In this document: one piece after another, positions 8,145 to 17,806 of the stretch
How the letters are laid out: each line of letters starts with the position of its first letter
Numbering within the stretch: position 1 is the first letter of the stretch
NCBI GenBank assembly: GCA_028284765.1
Contig: JANQRA010000003.1
Location: 208,500-272,499, forward strand
Length of the DNA stretch: 64,000 bases
Direction of reading: 5' to 3'
Source: Acidimicrobiia bacterium
Lineage (GTDB): Bacteria > Actinomycetota > Acidimicrobiia > Spongiisociales > ZC4RG35
Notes under the pieces: model-generated
Seen by the model: only the letters and a program-made list of their open reading frames with translations
Database searches by the model: none
Told to the model about the DNA's origin: nothing
Made by a program: the position numbers and the translations under genes

Positions 8145-9398
8145 TCAACTCGCCTTTCGATTGGCTCCGGTGAACGGCTTCGCAGGCGGTAGGGCCAAGT
8201 CCCTCAAACGCCCGAACACGTAGTTGCTTGCGATCTCATTCTGGAGTCCCAGGGCCTTGGCCTTCGCAGCGAGGCGTTGCCGTCTCACCTGGTAGTGCTG
8301 GCGTCGTGCGAGCGCCCTGAGGAGGTCCCACCTGGTCGGCGGTTCACCGGTACTCGCCTCGATCAGATTCTTCTCCAGTTTGTCCCCGATCGAACCACGC
8401 CCATATTGCCCCTTCAGTGCATGCGCCACGGCCGCCACGTCGGACTCTCGGTTTGGGTTCATTGCGTCCTCGATTTGCTCGGACAAGGGGTCAGTACCGG
8501 CGAGGCCTTCGCCGACCCCGTAGAACCCATGACTGCTCAAGGCTTCGATCGAATCGAGCGAGACAACACGAGAGAACCCTTCCCGGCCAACAACGACAGT
8601 CGGAATCTGTGCTGATGCCGCCCTGACGACTGTCACACCGTTGCCGACCACCACATGGGCCAGGGCGATGGCCGGGCCCGGGTCCAGCATGGCTCCTGTG
8701 AAGTAGACAGTCCCTTGTCCGACGTCCTCGTTCACGGCTTCGGCCGCCGTCTCGTAGATCACCCTTGCCGGTCCATCGCCAACGATCATCAACCTCCAGC
8801 CGCGACGACCAAGCTCGTGCATGGCGGAGATCGTGCGAAGAATGGCCTCTCTCTTGAACGGCTCGACCAGGCGGGAAACCAGCACCAACGTCTTGTTGTG
8901 GTGTTTCCAATCGTCACCGCTCGAGAGGGCGAGAGGCTCCGGCAGGTCTGGGTTCACCGGTGATTCCAAGACGCTGACTTCCCCGGTCCGCCATCGTGCA
9001 GTGAATTCGGCGAGGTCTGGCATCCCCACCGTCAGGGGGATGCTCTCAGGCAGGAACCAAGGAACCCGTGTCGAGAGGATCGATCCGAGCACCGGGGTGT
9101 TCGAGCCCGCCGACGCCAGGCATGCCTCCAGAATCGCCCGGACTTCGTATGCGTGAATCACGTCCGGTCGGAACCCGCGTATGTGGTCTCTGATCGTCCG
9201 CAGCCGCGCGGCCCGAAAGGAGGTAGGCGCCAGGGGATGGGGGGCGATATCAGCAGATCTCAACCGTCCACCTAGTGGTCCGTGCTCAGTTGCCACCCTC
9301 ACCTCGACTCCCCGCCCAGACATCTCCTCGGCCATGTCGACGGCATGCAGTTGGGTGCCGCCGATGTCGAGATTCTTGGGGAGGGTGAGGACGCGCAT
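8145..9398 (-). CDS. GT4-like glycosyltransferase
   Basis: This 417-residue protein opens MRVLTLPKNLDIGGTQLHAVDMA, the typical N-terminal GT-B motif of GT4 enzymes, and has the nucleotide-binding strands NKTLVLVSRLVEPFKRE and LMIVGDGPARV. The usual E-x7-E motif is degenerate; the matching region reads GVTVVRAASAQIPTVVVGREGFSRVV, so donor chemistry may differ or activity may be reduced. The last 60 residues are basic. It is encoded 1 nt after the ABC permease gene and forms an opposite-strand cassette with it, suggesting the glycan it works on is exported by that transporter. Confidence 0.78.
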   Translation of the reverse strand: MRVLTLPKNLDIGGTQLHAVDMAEEMSGRGVEVRVATEHGPLGGRLRSADIAPHPLAPTSFRAARLRTIRDHIRGFRPDVIHAYEVRAILEACLASAGSNTPVLGSILSTRVPWFLPESIPLTVGMPDLAEFTARWRTGEVSVLESPVNPDLPEPLALSSGDDWKHHNKTLVLVSRLVEPFKREAILRTISAMHELGRRGWRLMIVGDGPARVIYETAAEAVNEDVGQGTVYFTGAMLDPGPAIALAHVVVGNGVTVVRAASAQIPTVVVGREGFSRVVSLDSIEALSSHGFYGVGEGLAGTDPLSEQIEDAMNPNRESDVAAVAHALKGQYGRGSIGDKLEKNLIEASTGEPPTRWDLLRALARRQHYQVRRQRLAAKAKALGLQNEIASNYVFGRLRDLALPPAKPFTGANRKAS

Positions 9399-9399
9399 C

Positions 9400-10221
9400 T
9401 CAGTACCCCGCGAGGAGACCCATCTTCCGACCGAATCTCATCGCCCGCCCGAATACCCAGATCGAGAGGGGTGTAAGCAGCACAACAAAAAGCACCAGGA
9501 CCGCGATCGCCTCACCTCCAGACGGTCCAGTGAGGCCATCTTTCAGCGGGAGCAGAGCGTGGCGCATTCCTGCAACCACGTATGTATGGACAAACAGATA
9601 GGACAGCCATCTCACTGCAGCTGGAATCTGATCGATCGGGAAGTAGACACCAGAGAAGACCAGTGCCCCCAGTGAGTAGAACGCCAGTACTGGATCGCCT
9701 CTCTTAGCCAGGACCTTGACGCCTGCGGCTAGGGCGCCGATGGCGAGTCCTGCGAGCATCCCGAGGCCACCTACCCCAATGGCGGTTGCGAGACCTCCTG
9801 TGTCGATAGTCGCTCCGAGAATCAGAGCCGTGATCGACACGACGGCTGCTGCGACAGCGGCATTAAAAACTGGCCAGGCGGCCATCGCATAGGGAAGCGA
9901 GTTCCACCTGATTGGCTGGGCCAGGATCGTCTCGAAGAAGCCACGCGAAACCGCCAGGTCGATTTGGTTGGTCAGGGCCCTGAGACCGGCGTTGAGGGTC
10001 TGTAAAGCGACGAGGCCGACCATGACAAAAGTGAAGTAGTCGCCGCCCACCTCGGGTGTGTCGCTCTCCACAAAGCCAGCAACGAAGAAGTAGACGACCA
10101 CTGGTCCCAAGGTGCCTATTTGTTGAGAGATGAAGCCAAGCGGGTATTTGATCGCCGTGCTCCAACCGAGATAGAGGAATGCTCGACCGATCATGAGCCC
10201 CCGGATGACCGCAGCAGTCAC
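9400..10221 (-). CDS. ABC-2 type transporter permease
   Basis: The 273-residue protein has about six membrane segments in the ABC-2 layout, with the conserved region VLAFYSLGALVFSGVYFPIDQIPAAVRWLSYLFVHTY, split here by prose only, lying between about residues 180 and 216. ABC-2 permeases of this size export polysaccharides, lipids or drugs. It overlaps the ATPase gene by 4 nt and is followed 1 nt later by a glycosyltransferase gene, which favours glycan or glycolipid export. The partner ATPase is the adjacent gene. Confidence 0.85.
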   Translation of the reverse strand: MTAAVIRGLMIGRAFLYLGWSTAIKYPLGFISQQIGTLGPVVVYFFVAGFVESDTPEVGGDYFTFVMVGLVALQTLNAGLRALTNQIDLAVSRGFFETILAQPIRWNSLPYAMAAWPVFNAAVAAAVVSITALILGATIDTGGLATAIGVGGLGMLAGLAIGALAAGVKVLAKRGDPVLAFYSLGALVFSGVYFPIDQIPAAVRWLSYLFVHTYVVAGMRHALLPLKDGLTGPSGGEAIAVLVLFVVLLTPLSIWVFGRAMRFGRKMGLLAGY

Positions 10222-11192
10222 TTTGCATCTCCCCAGGTTGTGGCAAGCACATCGAGGAGCGTGGGCCGGAAGGGGTTCACCGACACCAATCGATCTGTTG
10301 TGTTCAGTGTGCCCAGAACAGCACCAACTTCTGTGGTGCCGGTGACGACGATGCGATGGGGATCTTCATGGCTGGCCACAACCCGCCAGTCGTTGCCGGC
10401 ACTTAGAAGGTCAAGTGCATCCGACGCGGCACCAGGGTCCTGGAACTCCAGTTCGACAGAGTCTCCCGCATGTTCGGACAAGAACGATTCCAGGCCTCCC
10501 TGATAGACGGTCTTTCCTTCGTCCAGCAAGATCATTCGCTCGCCGAGAGTTTCGATCTCTTCCAGCCGGTGTGAGCTCAGAAGGACAGCCGTCCCTCTCG
10601 CTCTCGCAACGTCGAGGACGATCTTCAGAATGTCCCGAGCGGCGACGGGGTCGATGGCGGATGTGGGTTCGTCCAGTACAAGTACCGGAGGGTTGCCGAG
10701 GATTGCCCGGGCCAATTGGAGCCGAGCACGCATCCCCGTAGATATGGCAAACACGGTCCGGTCGGCCAGTGCTGACAAACCGACGGACTCGAGGGCCAGC
10801 TCGATCTCTTTGGCCAGGTGGGCACCGGACATACCTCTCATCGCACCCTGGAAGGAGAGGTTCTCGCGAACGCTGTGCCGCATGAGCAGCGTCCTCTCCT
10901 CTGCAGGAGCGAACCCGATGTGAGCCCTCGCCCTTCGGCCGTCTTTGATCGAGTCATGTCCGTTGACGGTGACCCTCCCCGAACTGGGTGTGGTCAGACC
11001 TGTGCAGATCCGGAAGAGTGTCGACTTGCCAGCTCCGTTCGGCCCGATGACAACGCAGGTCTCGCCTGGCTCGAGTCGGAGGCTCGTTTCTCTCAGAGCG
11101 TTCACGGGCTGGCGAACTTGGGTTCGCAGCAGCAGTCGCATGGCCCTCGGCATCGGGTCGTAGGTCTTGGTGACGGCTTCGACCTCGATCAT
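10218..11192 (-). CDS. ABC transporter ATP-binding protein
   Basis: The 324-residue ATPase has Walker A GPNGAGKST at 50-58, a divergent signature STGMRARL at 151-158 in place of LSGGQ, Walker B VLVLDEPTSAIDP at about 170-182 and the switch His in SSHRLEE. The STGM signature is common in ABC-2 exporter ATPases. A C-terminal domain of about 90 residues follows the catalytic core. It is the first gene of the minus-strand ATPase-permease-glycosyltransferase cassette and is divergent from nnr across 92 nt, which should hold both promoters. Confidence 0.92.
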   Translation of the reverse strand: MIEVEAVTKTYDPMPRAMRLLLRTQVRQPVNALRETSLRLEPGETCVVIGPNGAGKSTLFRICTGLTTPSSGRVTVNGHDSIKDGRRARAHIGFAPAEERTLLMRHSVRENLSFQGAMRGMSGAHLAKEIELALESVGLSALADRTVFAISTGMRARLQLARAILGNPPVLVLDEPTSAIDPVAARDILKIVLDVARARGTAVLLSSHRLEEIETLGERMILLDEGKTVYQGGLESFLSEHAGDSVELEFQDPGAASDALDLLSAGNDWRVVASHEDPHRIVVTGTTEVGAVLGTLNTTDRLVSVNPFRPTLLDVLATTWGDAK

Positions 11193-11284
11193 GTCTCACA
11201 TCCCCTGGGCACTACCCATTCAGGCTAAACGGCGTCCAATCGGGCCACTAGGCCGAAGGTGCGTGGTCGTCCTAACCTCGCGGG

Positions 11285-12643
11285 GTGAGGCCGATTCTGA
11301 CTGCCGACGAGTATCGCCGGATCGACAAGGCGTACCAAGGAGACCTCCTTGCGGCCATGGAACGAGCAGGCCACGCCGTCGCTCTAGCCGCAGCGCGATG
11401 GGGAGCGGGATACGGAAAGCGGGTCCTCGTTCTGGCGGGTCCGGGTAACAACGGTGGAGACGGATACGTCGCTGCTCGAATCCTTAGGGAGCGTGGGGCC
11501 CAAGTCGTCGTGCATGCCCTCGGTCCTCCGAGAACTCCCGAAGCAAGTGCGGCTGCGGCTTCCGCGGGAGTCCCGGTCGTTCAACTCGGCGAACCGTCAG
11601 ACTGTGACTTGATCGTGGACGCACTGTTCGGAGGCGGTGTGCGGGGAGGGATCTCCGAACCGATGAGGGCGTGGATGGAACTGGATGTGCCAGTTGTCTC
11701 AGTTGACTATCCAACCGGTCTCGATCCGCATACCGGTCAGGTGTTGGAGCACGCTTTCACCGCTCAAGAGACCGTCACGTTTTCGACCTTGAAGACCGGC
11801 CATGTTCGAGGTGACGGCCCAGCTCGATGTGGTGTCGTGACTGTCGTCGATATTGGCATCAACGGAGGAGAGCCTTCGTTTTTCATAGCCGAGGCTGAGG
11901 ATGCTCATCGGCCACATCGTCGAACTGATGACCACAAATGGTCGGCTGGCTCGGTTCTTGTTGTTGGGGGCTCGCCGGGCATGGTGGGTGCCGCTGTGTT
12001 TGCCGGAAAGGCTGCCCTCCGGTTCGGGGCAGGTGCTGTGGTTCTCTCAACTCCTGTCGGCCCCTCGGTCCAACAGCTTGCACCCGAACTCGTGGTCCGA
12101 ACTGCGGAAAACGTCTTGGAGGACCTGGAGAGAATCGACGTCGTCCTCGCCGGCCCAGGCCTTGATGCTGGGGACGTCGGGCCGTATGAACCGATTCTCA
12201 GAAAGGCAAAACGGGTGGTCCTCGACGCCGGCGGGCTCGATCCGGACCTCCTCGGCATGGCGATCGAGGGCGATGCGGAGGTCGTCGTCACTCCTCACGA
12301 TGCTGAGTTCGCCCGGGTTGCCGGTGTTGGCGCTGGGACATACTCAATTCGGGCTTTCGCCAGTCGCCACGGAATCGTCGTTCTCCGAAAGGGCAATCCA
12401 ACGATGATCACCGACGGTTGTCCGCCCGTCTTCGTCGACTCAGGTGGACCTGAGTTGGCGACGATGGGAACCGGCGATGTTCTTGCCGGGATGATCTCAG
12501 CACTCATGGCACGTGGCCTGGAAGGCGTTGATGCGGCGATCTCTGGTGCCTATTGGCACGGGGTGGCTGGTGCTCAGCTTCAACGACGCCAGAGTGTGAC
12601 TGCGGATCGGCTGGTCGAAGAAGTCGGACGTTTCGCATGGTGA
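11285..12643 (+). CDS. nnr: bifunctional NAD(P)H-hydrate epimerase / ADP-dependent dehydratase
   Basis: This 452-residue fusion repairs hydrated NAD(P)H. The N-terminal YjeF-like epimerase domain (about 1-200) has VLAGPGNNGGDGYVAAR and the metal Asp in IVDALFGGG. The C-terminal ribokinase-fold dehydratase (about 215-452) has HKWSAGSVLVVGGSPGM and the nucleotide site MGTGDVLAGM. The GTG at 11285 gives the natural N-terminus MRPILTADEYRRID. The 3' end overlaps alr by 7 nt, the usual arrangement of this pair. Confidence 0.93.
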   Translation: MRPILTADEYRRIDKAYQGDLLAAMERAGHAVALAAARWGAGYGKRVLVLAGPGNNGGDGYVAARILRERGAQVVVHALGPPRTPEASAAAASAGVPVVQLGEPSDCDLIVDALFGGGVRGGISEPMRAWMELDVPVVSVDYPTGLDPHTGQVLEHAFTAQETVTFSTLKTGHVRGDGPARCGVVTVVDIGINGGEPSFFIAEAEDAHRPHRRTDDHKWSAGSVLVVGGSPGMVGAAVFAGKAALRFGAGAVVLSTPVGPSVQQLAPELVVRTAENVLEDLERIDVVLAGPGLDAGDVGPYEPILRKAKRVVLDAGGLDPDLLGMAIEGDAEVVVTPHDAEFARVAGVGAGTYSIRAFASRHGIVVLRKGNPTMITDGCPPVFVDSGGPELATMGTGDVLAGMISALMARGLEGVDAAISGAYWHGVAGAQLQRRQSVTADRLVEEVGRFAW

Positions 12644-13713
12644 GACCTACGTATGTCGAGATTGACCTTTCAGCCATTGCACAGAACGTCAGGGCGTTTC
12701 AGGCGCTGATTGCTCCTTCGGTCGTCTGCGCCGTCGTGAAGGCCGACGCGTACGGCCATGGTGATGTCCCTGTCGCTCATGCCGCCCTGCAAGCAGGCGC
12801 CAGGAGTCTTGCGGTTGCGCTTGTGGAGGAGGGCGTCAGGCTGCGCGAGGCCGGGGTCGAGGCGCCGATCTTGGTTTTGAGCGAACCTGACGTCACAGCG
12901 GTCGAAGATCTTGCCCGGTGGAACCTCACACCAACGGTCTACTCAGCCGACTTCATAGAAGCTCTCGCAGCATCCGACCTCCAGTTCGACGTCCAGATCA
13001 ACGTCGACACCGGTATGCATCGGGTAGGAGCCGAGCCCGAGCATCTCGCCGCTTTGATGGAAGCGGTCGATCGTCACCGTTCCCTGGATTTGGCGGCGGT
13101 GTGGACGCACTTCGCCGTGGCCGACAGCGATCCAGATTTTACGCGCCATCAGATAGAGGTTTTCGACGAGGCTTTGGATGGCCGGGATGTCCCTTTCCAG
13201 CATCTATGTAACACTCCCGGCGCCGTGCTGTTTCCGGAGGCGCGTCGCCATATGTGTCGAATCGGTCTCGGGCTCTACGGATTGCATCCTTCAACTGAAA
13301 CCGTGCGACAGCTCGACCTCAGACCGGCCATGAAATTCGTTTCCCAGGTGACCCATGTCCAAAGAAGATCGAAGGGTGATCGTCCGAGCTACGGAAGGGT
13401 TCGAGAGCTGGAACGTGATTCAACGGTGGTGACGGTGCCGGTCGGATACGCCGACGGCTTCGTGCGAGAGTTGTCGAATCAAGGCAGCGCACTGATCGGC
13501 GGCCAGGTGTTCCCTGTTGCCGGCACGGTGACTATGGATCAGATCGTGATCGATGTTGGCGATGAGGACGTGGCCATCGGTGACGAGGTCGTGCTCCTTG
13601 GTAGTCAAGGAGAGGCGAGTATCACGGCAGACGATTGGGCCGACTTATTGGGGACGATTTCCTATGAGGTCGTTTCTTCGATCGGGCCACGGGTTCCGAG
13701 GAGGTATGTGTGA
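12637..13713 (+). CDS. alr: alanine racemase
   Basis: The enzyme interconverts L- and D-alanine for peptidoglycan. From the ATG at 12637 it is 358 residues, with the PLP lysine Lys35 in VVKADAYGHGD, the N-terminal strand RPTYVEIDLSAIAQNV, and the C-terminal PVGYADGFVRELSNQ and AGTVTMDQIVIDV segments that complete the active site at the dimer interface. Longer in-frame starts upstream lie inside nnr and give an unlikely extension. It overlaps nnr by 7 nt and the next gene by 4 nt. Confidence 0.95.
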   Translation: MVRPTYVEIDLSAIAQNVRAFQALIAPSVVCAVVKADAYGHGDVPVAHAALQAGARSLAVALVEEGVRLREAGVEAPILVLSEPDVTAVEDLARWNLTPTVYSADFIEALAASDLQFDVQINVDTGMHRVGAEPEHLAALMEAVDRHRSLDLAAVWTHFAVADSDPDFTRHQIEVFDEALDGRDVPFQHLCNTPGAVLFPEARRHMCRIGLGLYGLHPSTETVRQLDLRPAMKFVSQVTHVQRRSKGDRPSYGRVRELERDSTVVTVPVGYADGFVRELSNQGSALIGGQVFPVAGTVTMDQIVIDVGDEDVAIGDEVVLLGSQGEASITADDWADLLGTISYEVVSSIGPRVPRRYV

Positions 13714-14594
13714 ACGATTCCATCACAAGTGTGCCGGGGATCTCCGTTGGCCACTGGACTGATGTCGAGGCCGGGACTGGATGCACAGTGGTGACGCTGC
13801 CCGAACCAAATGTCGTGGCTGGAGAAGCCAGAGGTGCTGCTCCCGGCACGCGGGAGTACGCACTGCTGCAACCGGGGATGCGCGTCACTCAGGCCCAGGC
13901 CTTCTTGCTCACCGGCGGCTCGGCGTTTGGTCTGGCTGCTGCTGACGGTGTTGTGAAGGGTCTCGTTGAAGACGGGCGTGGGCACGACACCGGAGTCGTC
14001 AGGGTGCCAATCGTCCCGGCGGCGGTGATCTTCGATCTGTTTCCAGGAGATCCATCGGCGAGGCCCGGTCCGGACGAAGGGTTGGCGGCGTATCGGTCCG
14101 CATCTTCGGATGAAGTCGCGTCCGGGAGACTGGGTGTGGGCACGGGGGCCACGGCTGCGAAGTGGCGTGGATTCGAGAACATGGTTCCAGGAGGTCTGGG
14201 CTCGGCCAGCCGGCAGGTTGGCGCGGCATCGGTGGGCGCTTTGGTCGTCGTCAACGCTGTCGGAGATGTCTTTTCTTTGTCCGGCGAGTCCCTCACCGGT
14301 GGTGATCATGAGCCGGGCCCGCCCCAGCTGTTTGCCGATCCAACCGTCAATACGACACTCGCCGTGGTTGCCACTGACGCCAAGCTCACCAGAGCCGAAT
14401 TGGGACGGCTGCTGGTCAGGGCCCATGACGCGTTTGCCGTGTGTCTCCGACCTGCTCACACGAGATACGACGGTGATGTCGTCTTTGGTGCGTCCGTCGG
14501 TGAGATCAACGAAGACGTTGAGGCTCTGGCTGAGGCAGCCTTTGGGGCGACAGCTGCTGCGATTGAGAAGTCGGTGCGAGCCGCCAACAGCTGA
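13710..14594 (+). CDS. P1-family (DmpA/NylC-like) self-processing peptidase
   Basis: The 294-residue protein has the hallmarks of peptidase family P1: the N-terminal [33 protein letters not shown], and a predicted self-cleavage point at Asn214-Thr215 in [14 protein letters not shown], after which Thr215 would be the nucleophile. Known members are D-aminopeptidases, beta-peptidyl aminopeptidases and 6-aminohexanoate oligomer hydrolases. It overlaps alr by 4 nt (GTGA), so it is co-translated with D-alanine synthesis. A role on D-amino-acid peptides is tempting but only inferred. Confidence 0.85.
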   Translation: MNDSITSVPGISVGHWTDVEAGTGCTVVTLPEPNVVAGEARGAAPGTREYALLQPGMRVTQAQAFLLTGGSAFGLAAADGVVKGLVEDGRGHDTGVVRVPIVPAAVIFDLFPGDPSARPGPDEGLAAYRSASSDEVASGRLGVGTGATAAKWRGFENMVPGGLGSASRQVGAASVGALVVVNAVGDVFSLSGESLTGGDHEPGPPQLFADPTVNTTLAVVATDAKLTRAELGRLLVRAHDAFAVCLRPAHTRYDGDVVFGASVGEINEDVEALAEAAFGATAAAIEKSVRAANS

Positions 14595-14611
14595 GCTGGC
14601 ACAATGGGCCT

Positions 14612-15187
14612 ATGGAGGCGATCCCCCAGACGTACGCAGAGGTAAGGGATGCCGCCCTCGCATGCACAATGTGCCGGCTGTCCGAGACTCGGAACAACGT
14701 CGTCTTTGGAGCCGGGGACCCCAACGCCAGATTGATGTTCGTCGGGGAGGCGCCTGGCAAGAACGAGGATCTACAGGGTGTTCCGTTTGTAGGCGCGGCA
14801 GGGCGACTGCTCGATGAGCTCCTCGCTGGCATCGGACTGGCGAGGGATGACGTCTACATAGCCAATGTTCTCAAGTGCCGTCCTCCGGGCAACCGAGACC
14901 CAAAGCCAGACGAAATCGACTCATGCAAGGGCTATCTGCGTTCTCAGATACGGATGATCTCGCCCGAAGTCGTGGTGACGCTGGGCAACTTTGCTACAAA
15001 GCTCCTCGTGCCTACCGAGATCGGAATCACACGCATGCGCGGCCAGAGAATCACCTCCTGGTGGCTGGGCGCCACCCTCGTCCCCACCTTCCATCCCGCC
15101 GCCGCACTTCGTGGCAGGCCGTCGGTCAGGCAGGACATGGAGCAGGACTTCACGATCGTCAAAGAACTCTTGGACGCCGGGAGATGA
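14612..15187 (+). CDS. family 4 uracil-DNA glycosylase (iron-sulfur)
   Basis: The 191-residue enzyme excises uracil from DNA. It has the family 4 motifs GEAPGKNED (about 45-53), [10 protein letters not shown] (88-97) and FHPAAALR near 159-166, plus four cysteines (Cys18, Cys21, Cys89, Cys105) in the positions that ligate the 4Fe-4S cluster of this family. It begins at an ATG 17 nt after the P1 peptidase and overlaps tsaE by 4 nt (ATGA). Confidence 0.92.
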   Translation: MEAIPQTYAEVRDAALACTMCRLSETRNNVVFGAGDPNARLMFVGEAPGKNEDLQGVPFVGAAGRLLDELLAGIGLARDDVYIANVLKCRPPGNRDPKPDEIDSCKGYLRSQIRMISPEVVVTLGNFATKLLVPTEIGITRMRGQRITSWWLGATLVPTFHPAAALRGRPSVRQDMEQDFTIVKELLDAGR

Positions 15188-15636
15188 TCGAGATTCGCTG
15201 TCCCACACCGGCTGACACTGAGAGCCTCGGTGGGCGGCTGGCCGCCGAGATTCGCTCTGGCGACATCGTGGTCCTCTCGGGAGGTCTCGGCGTCGGGAAG
15301 ACCCTCTTCACTCGAGGACTGGCAACCGGGTTGGGTGTCGAAGAGGAAGTGACGAGTCCCTCGTTCATCATCGCCCGTGAATATCGAAGCGGCTTCATGC
15401 CACTCGTTCACGTGGATGTGTATCGACTGGGCTCTTTCAACGAGTTCGATGACCTCGATGTGTTCGAAGCCGCAAGAGAAGGTGTTCTCGTTATCGAGTG
15501 GGGCGAGGCTGTCGAATCGGCCGTCGGCTCCAATCATCTCAGGATCGAGTTTGACGTAGCTGAGGACGAGAGCCGTACGCTGCGACTCGTGCCATCTGGT
15601 GATTGGTCACGCCGGCCCTTGGAGTCACTGCTTTGA
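15184..15636 (+). CDS. tsaE: tRNA threonylcarbamoyladenosine biosynthesis ATPase TsaE
   Basis: TsaE powers formation of t6A37 in ANN-decoding tRNAs together with TsaB and TsaD. From the ATG at 15184 the protein is 150 residues with the P-loop SGGLGVGKTLFTRGL, the SPSFIIAREY segment and HVDVYRL, all characteristic. The open frame extends upstream inside the uracil glycosylase gene, but the ATGA overlap at 15184 and homologous length fix the start. The tsaE-tsaB-rimI-tsaD genes overlap successively, indicating one transcript. Confidence 0.95.
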   Translation: MIEIRCPTPADTESLGGRLAAEIRSGDIVVLSGGLGVGKTLFTRGLATGLGVEEEVTSPSFIIAREYRSGFMPLVHVDVYRLGSFNEFDDLDVFEAAREGVLVIEWGEAVESAVGSNHLRIEFDVAEDESRTLRLVPSGDWSRRPLESLL

Positions 15637-16340
15637 AACTGCTCGCAATTGAAACGTCGACCCCCGGATCTTCGGTGGCTGTTGTCGAGGACCGTCGGAC
15701 CTTGGCTGCTGCGTCTCGCATAGATCGGGCCGGTCATGCCGGGTTTCTCGTCCCCGCCATCGACTTCTGCTTCGACCAGGTCGGATGGTCGCCGGTTGAC
15801 CTCGATGCGGTGGTCGTCGATGTAGGCCCTGGTCTCTACACCGGGATCCGGGTCGGCATCGCCTCCGCCCAGGGATTGGCTGCGGCCTTCGGGATCCCGA
15901 TCATCCCTGCGCTGTCTGTCGATGCGATCGCCCTCGAGGCGAAGACCGGGCACCGCATGATCTGGGCTCTTGTCGACGTGCGGAGAGGCGAATGGGCTGT
16001 AGCCCGCTATCGACCCGTTCCAGGCGGTGTCGTGAAGGAGGGGGTAACCGAGCTGGTGACACCGGACGAGCTGAAGGCCATGCTCTTGGCGTCGACCGAG
16101 GGTTCGCTGGTCGTTGGCGACCATGCATCGCTGCCGGAGGGCTTCTTCCGAGGACTGACAAATGTGAAGACCGCCAAACCTCGCTTCCCGTACGCGGTTG
16201 CGCTCGCCGATATTGGGGCTGGCAAGTTCGATCGGGACGAGTACCCCGGCCCAGACGACATTCGCCCCAACTACATGCGAGAAGCTGATGTCACTATCAA
16301 CTGGGACAAGATCCATGCGGAGAGCCCATGGGCGACGTGA
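15633..16340 (+). CDS. tsaB: TsaB, t6A biosynthesis scaffold subunit
   Basis: TsaB is an inactive actin-fold paralogue of TsaD that dimerises with it. The 235-residue product starts with KLLAIETSTPGSSVAVVED and has the signature GPGLYTGIRVGIASAQGLA. I chose the TTG at 15633, which overlaps the tsaE stop as TTGA and places the conserved LAIETS at the N-terminus. The metal-binding histidines of TsaD are absent, as expected for TsaB. It overlaps rimI by 13 nt. Confidence 0.94.
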   Translation: MKLLAIETSTPGSSVAVVEDRRTLAAASRIDRAGHAGFLVPAIDFCFDQVGWSPVDLDAVVVDVGPGLYTGIRVGIASAQGLAAAFGIPIIPALSVDAIALEAKTGHRMIWALVDVRRGEWAVARYRPVPGGVVKEGVTELVTPDELKAMLLASTEGSLVVGDHASLPEGFFRGLTNVKTAKPRFPYAVALADIGAGKFDRDEYPGPDDIRPNYMREADVTINWDKIHAESPWAT

Positions 16341-16804
16341 CGACCTTGGTCATAAGGCGAATGTCCCACGATGACGTCCCCGAAGTGGCCTCACTTGAGA
16401 GCGCAAATCAGCCTTCTCCCTGGTCGGTCAGAGTCTTTCGTGACGAGTTGGAGCAGCCGAATCGGATCTACTTGGTGGCTTCGGCCGAGACTGTTGTGGC
16501 CTTCGGAGGAGTGATGGTCGTGGGGGAGGAAGCCCATGTGACCAATCTCCTCGTTGCTCCAGAGCATCGTGGTGTCGGCATCGGGCGAGCACTGATGGTT
16601 TCCCTGGTCGAGGAGGCGGTTGCGGTCGGTTCCCGTCATCTCACACTTGAGGTTCGAGCCGGGAACGAGCCAGCCAGAGGGCTCTATTCCTCTCTCGGTC
16701 TGGTGCCTGTCGGCGTCAGGCCTCGCTACTACGGCGATGAGGATGCGCTGATTCTCTGGGCGCACGACATCGACGAAGCGGGATATTTGGAGGGTCTGGC
16801 ATGA
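16328..16804 (+). CDS. rimI: ribosomal protein bS18 alanine N-acetyltransferase-like GNAT
   Basis: The 158-residue GNAT has the acetyl-CoA motif [22 protein letters not shown] and the C-terminal motif [17 protein letters not shown], followed by [14 protein letters not shown], which is typical of RimI. RimI acetylates the N-terminal alanine of ribosomal protein S18. Its place between tsaB and tsaD is the standard order in actinobacteria, which supports the name. It overlaps tsaB and shares ATGA with tsaD. Confidence 0.9.
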   Translation: MGDVTTLVIRRMSHDDVPEVASLESANQPSPWSVRVFRDELEQPNRIYLVASAETVVAFGGVMVVGEEAHVTNLLVAPEHRGVGIGRALMVSLVEEAVAVGSRHLTLEVRAGNEPARGLYSSLGLVPVGVRPRYYGDEDALILWAHDIDEAGYLEGLA

Positions 16805-17802
16805 ACCCCACCATCCTTGCGTTCGAGACGAGCTGTGATGAGACGGCTGTCGCAGTCGTTCGTGGCACAGAGGCTCTTTCCAATGTCATCTCGTCGCAGG
16901 TAGATCTCCACGCCAGGTTCGGGGGAGTGGTTCCGGAGGTTGCCGCGCGAGCGCACGTCGAGTCCATCAGGTCCCTCACCCATAAGGCCCTCACTGAGGC
17001 ACAGATTCACCCCGACGATCTCGACGGAGTTGCAGCCACCGCAGGGCCGGGCCTTGTCGGTGCTCTCTTGGTGGGTCATTCCTTTGGCAAGGCAACGGCG
17101 TGGGCGAGGCAACTGCCGTTTGTTGGCATCGATCACATGGAAGGCCACCTCATGGCTCCTCGGATTCAGTTCGAAGAGTTCCAGCCACCCGCTGTCGTTT
17201 TGCTGGCTTCGGGCGGGCATTCCCAAATCGTCCATGTCTCCGGCTGGGGCGACTACGAAACGATGGGGCAAACGATCGATGACGCGGCCGGAGAAGCCTT
17301 CGACAAGCTCGCACGGGTGATGGGGCTCGGGTTTCCCGGTGGTCCAGCCATCGATGCGGCCTCTGACGACGGAGACGGGGACGCCGTCAAGTTCCCTCGC
17401 GCCCTTCCCGATCGTCCGTACCACTTCTCGTTCAGCGGTCTCAAGACCTCGGTCGTCACCTACCTGGACAAAGCAAAGAAGAGCGGCGATCTGCCATCTT
17501 TGGCCGATGTTGCGGCTTCGGTCCAGGAGGCGATCGTGGATGTGCTGGTGGACAAGACGTTCGCCGCCGTCGACGCCACCGGCTCAAAGGTGGTGGGTGG
17601 TGGTGGCGGGGTGTTGGCGAATCGACGTCTCAGGCATCGCTTCGCCGAGGAGGCCGATAAGCGAGGGGTGACACTCGCGATGCCTGACCCGATTCTCTGC
17701 ACCGACAACGCGGCCATGATCGGGGTTGCCGGGGCTCATTGGCTCTCAGAGGGTCGTCTCACGGACTGGGCGGAGTCCGTTGATCCTTCAATGGTCCTTT
17801 GA
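16801..17802 (+). CDS. tsaD: tRNA N6-adenosine threonylcarbamoyltransferase TsaD
   Basis: TsaD transfers threonylcarbamoyl from its AMP adduct to A37 of tRNA. The 333-residue protein opens with [16 protein letters not shown], has [14 protein letters not shown], the iron-binding His112 and His116 in DHMEGHL, and the nucleotide-binding [11 protein letters not shown] and [15 protein letters not shown] segments. Length is normal for the family. It overlaps rimI by 4 nt; the next gene, a sulfotransferase, begins within 5 nt of its stop. Confidence 0.96.
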   Translation: MNPTILAFETSCDETAVAVVRGTEALSNVISSQVDLHARFGGVVPEVAARAHVESIRSLTHKALTEAQIHPDDLDGVAATAGPGLVGALLVGHSFGKATAWARQLPFVGIDHMEGHLMAPRIQFEEFQPPAVVLLASGGHSQIVHVSGWGDYETMGQTIDDAAGEAFDKLARVMGLGFPGGPAIDAASDDGDGDAVKFPRALPDRPYHFSFSGLKTSVVTYLDKAKKSGDLPSLADVAASVQEAIVDVLVDKTFAAVDATGSKVVGGGGGVLANRRLRHRFAEEADKRGVTLAMPDPILCTDNAAMIGVAGAHWLSEGRLTDWAESVDPSMVL

Positions 17803-17806
17803 GATC

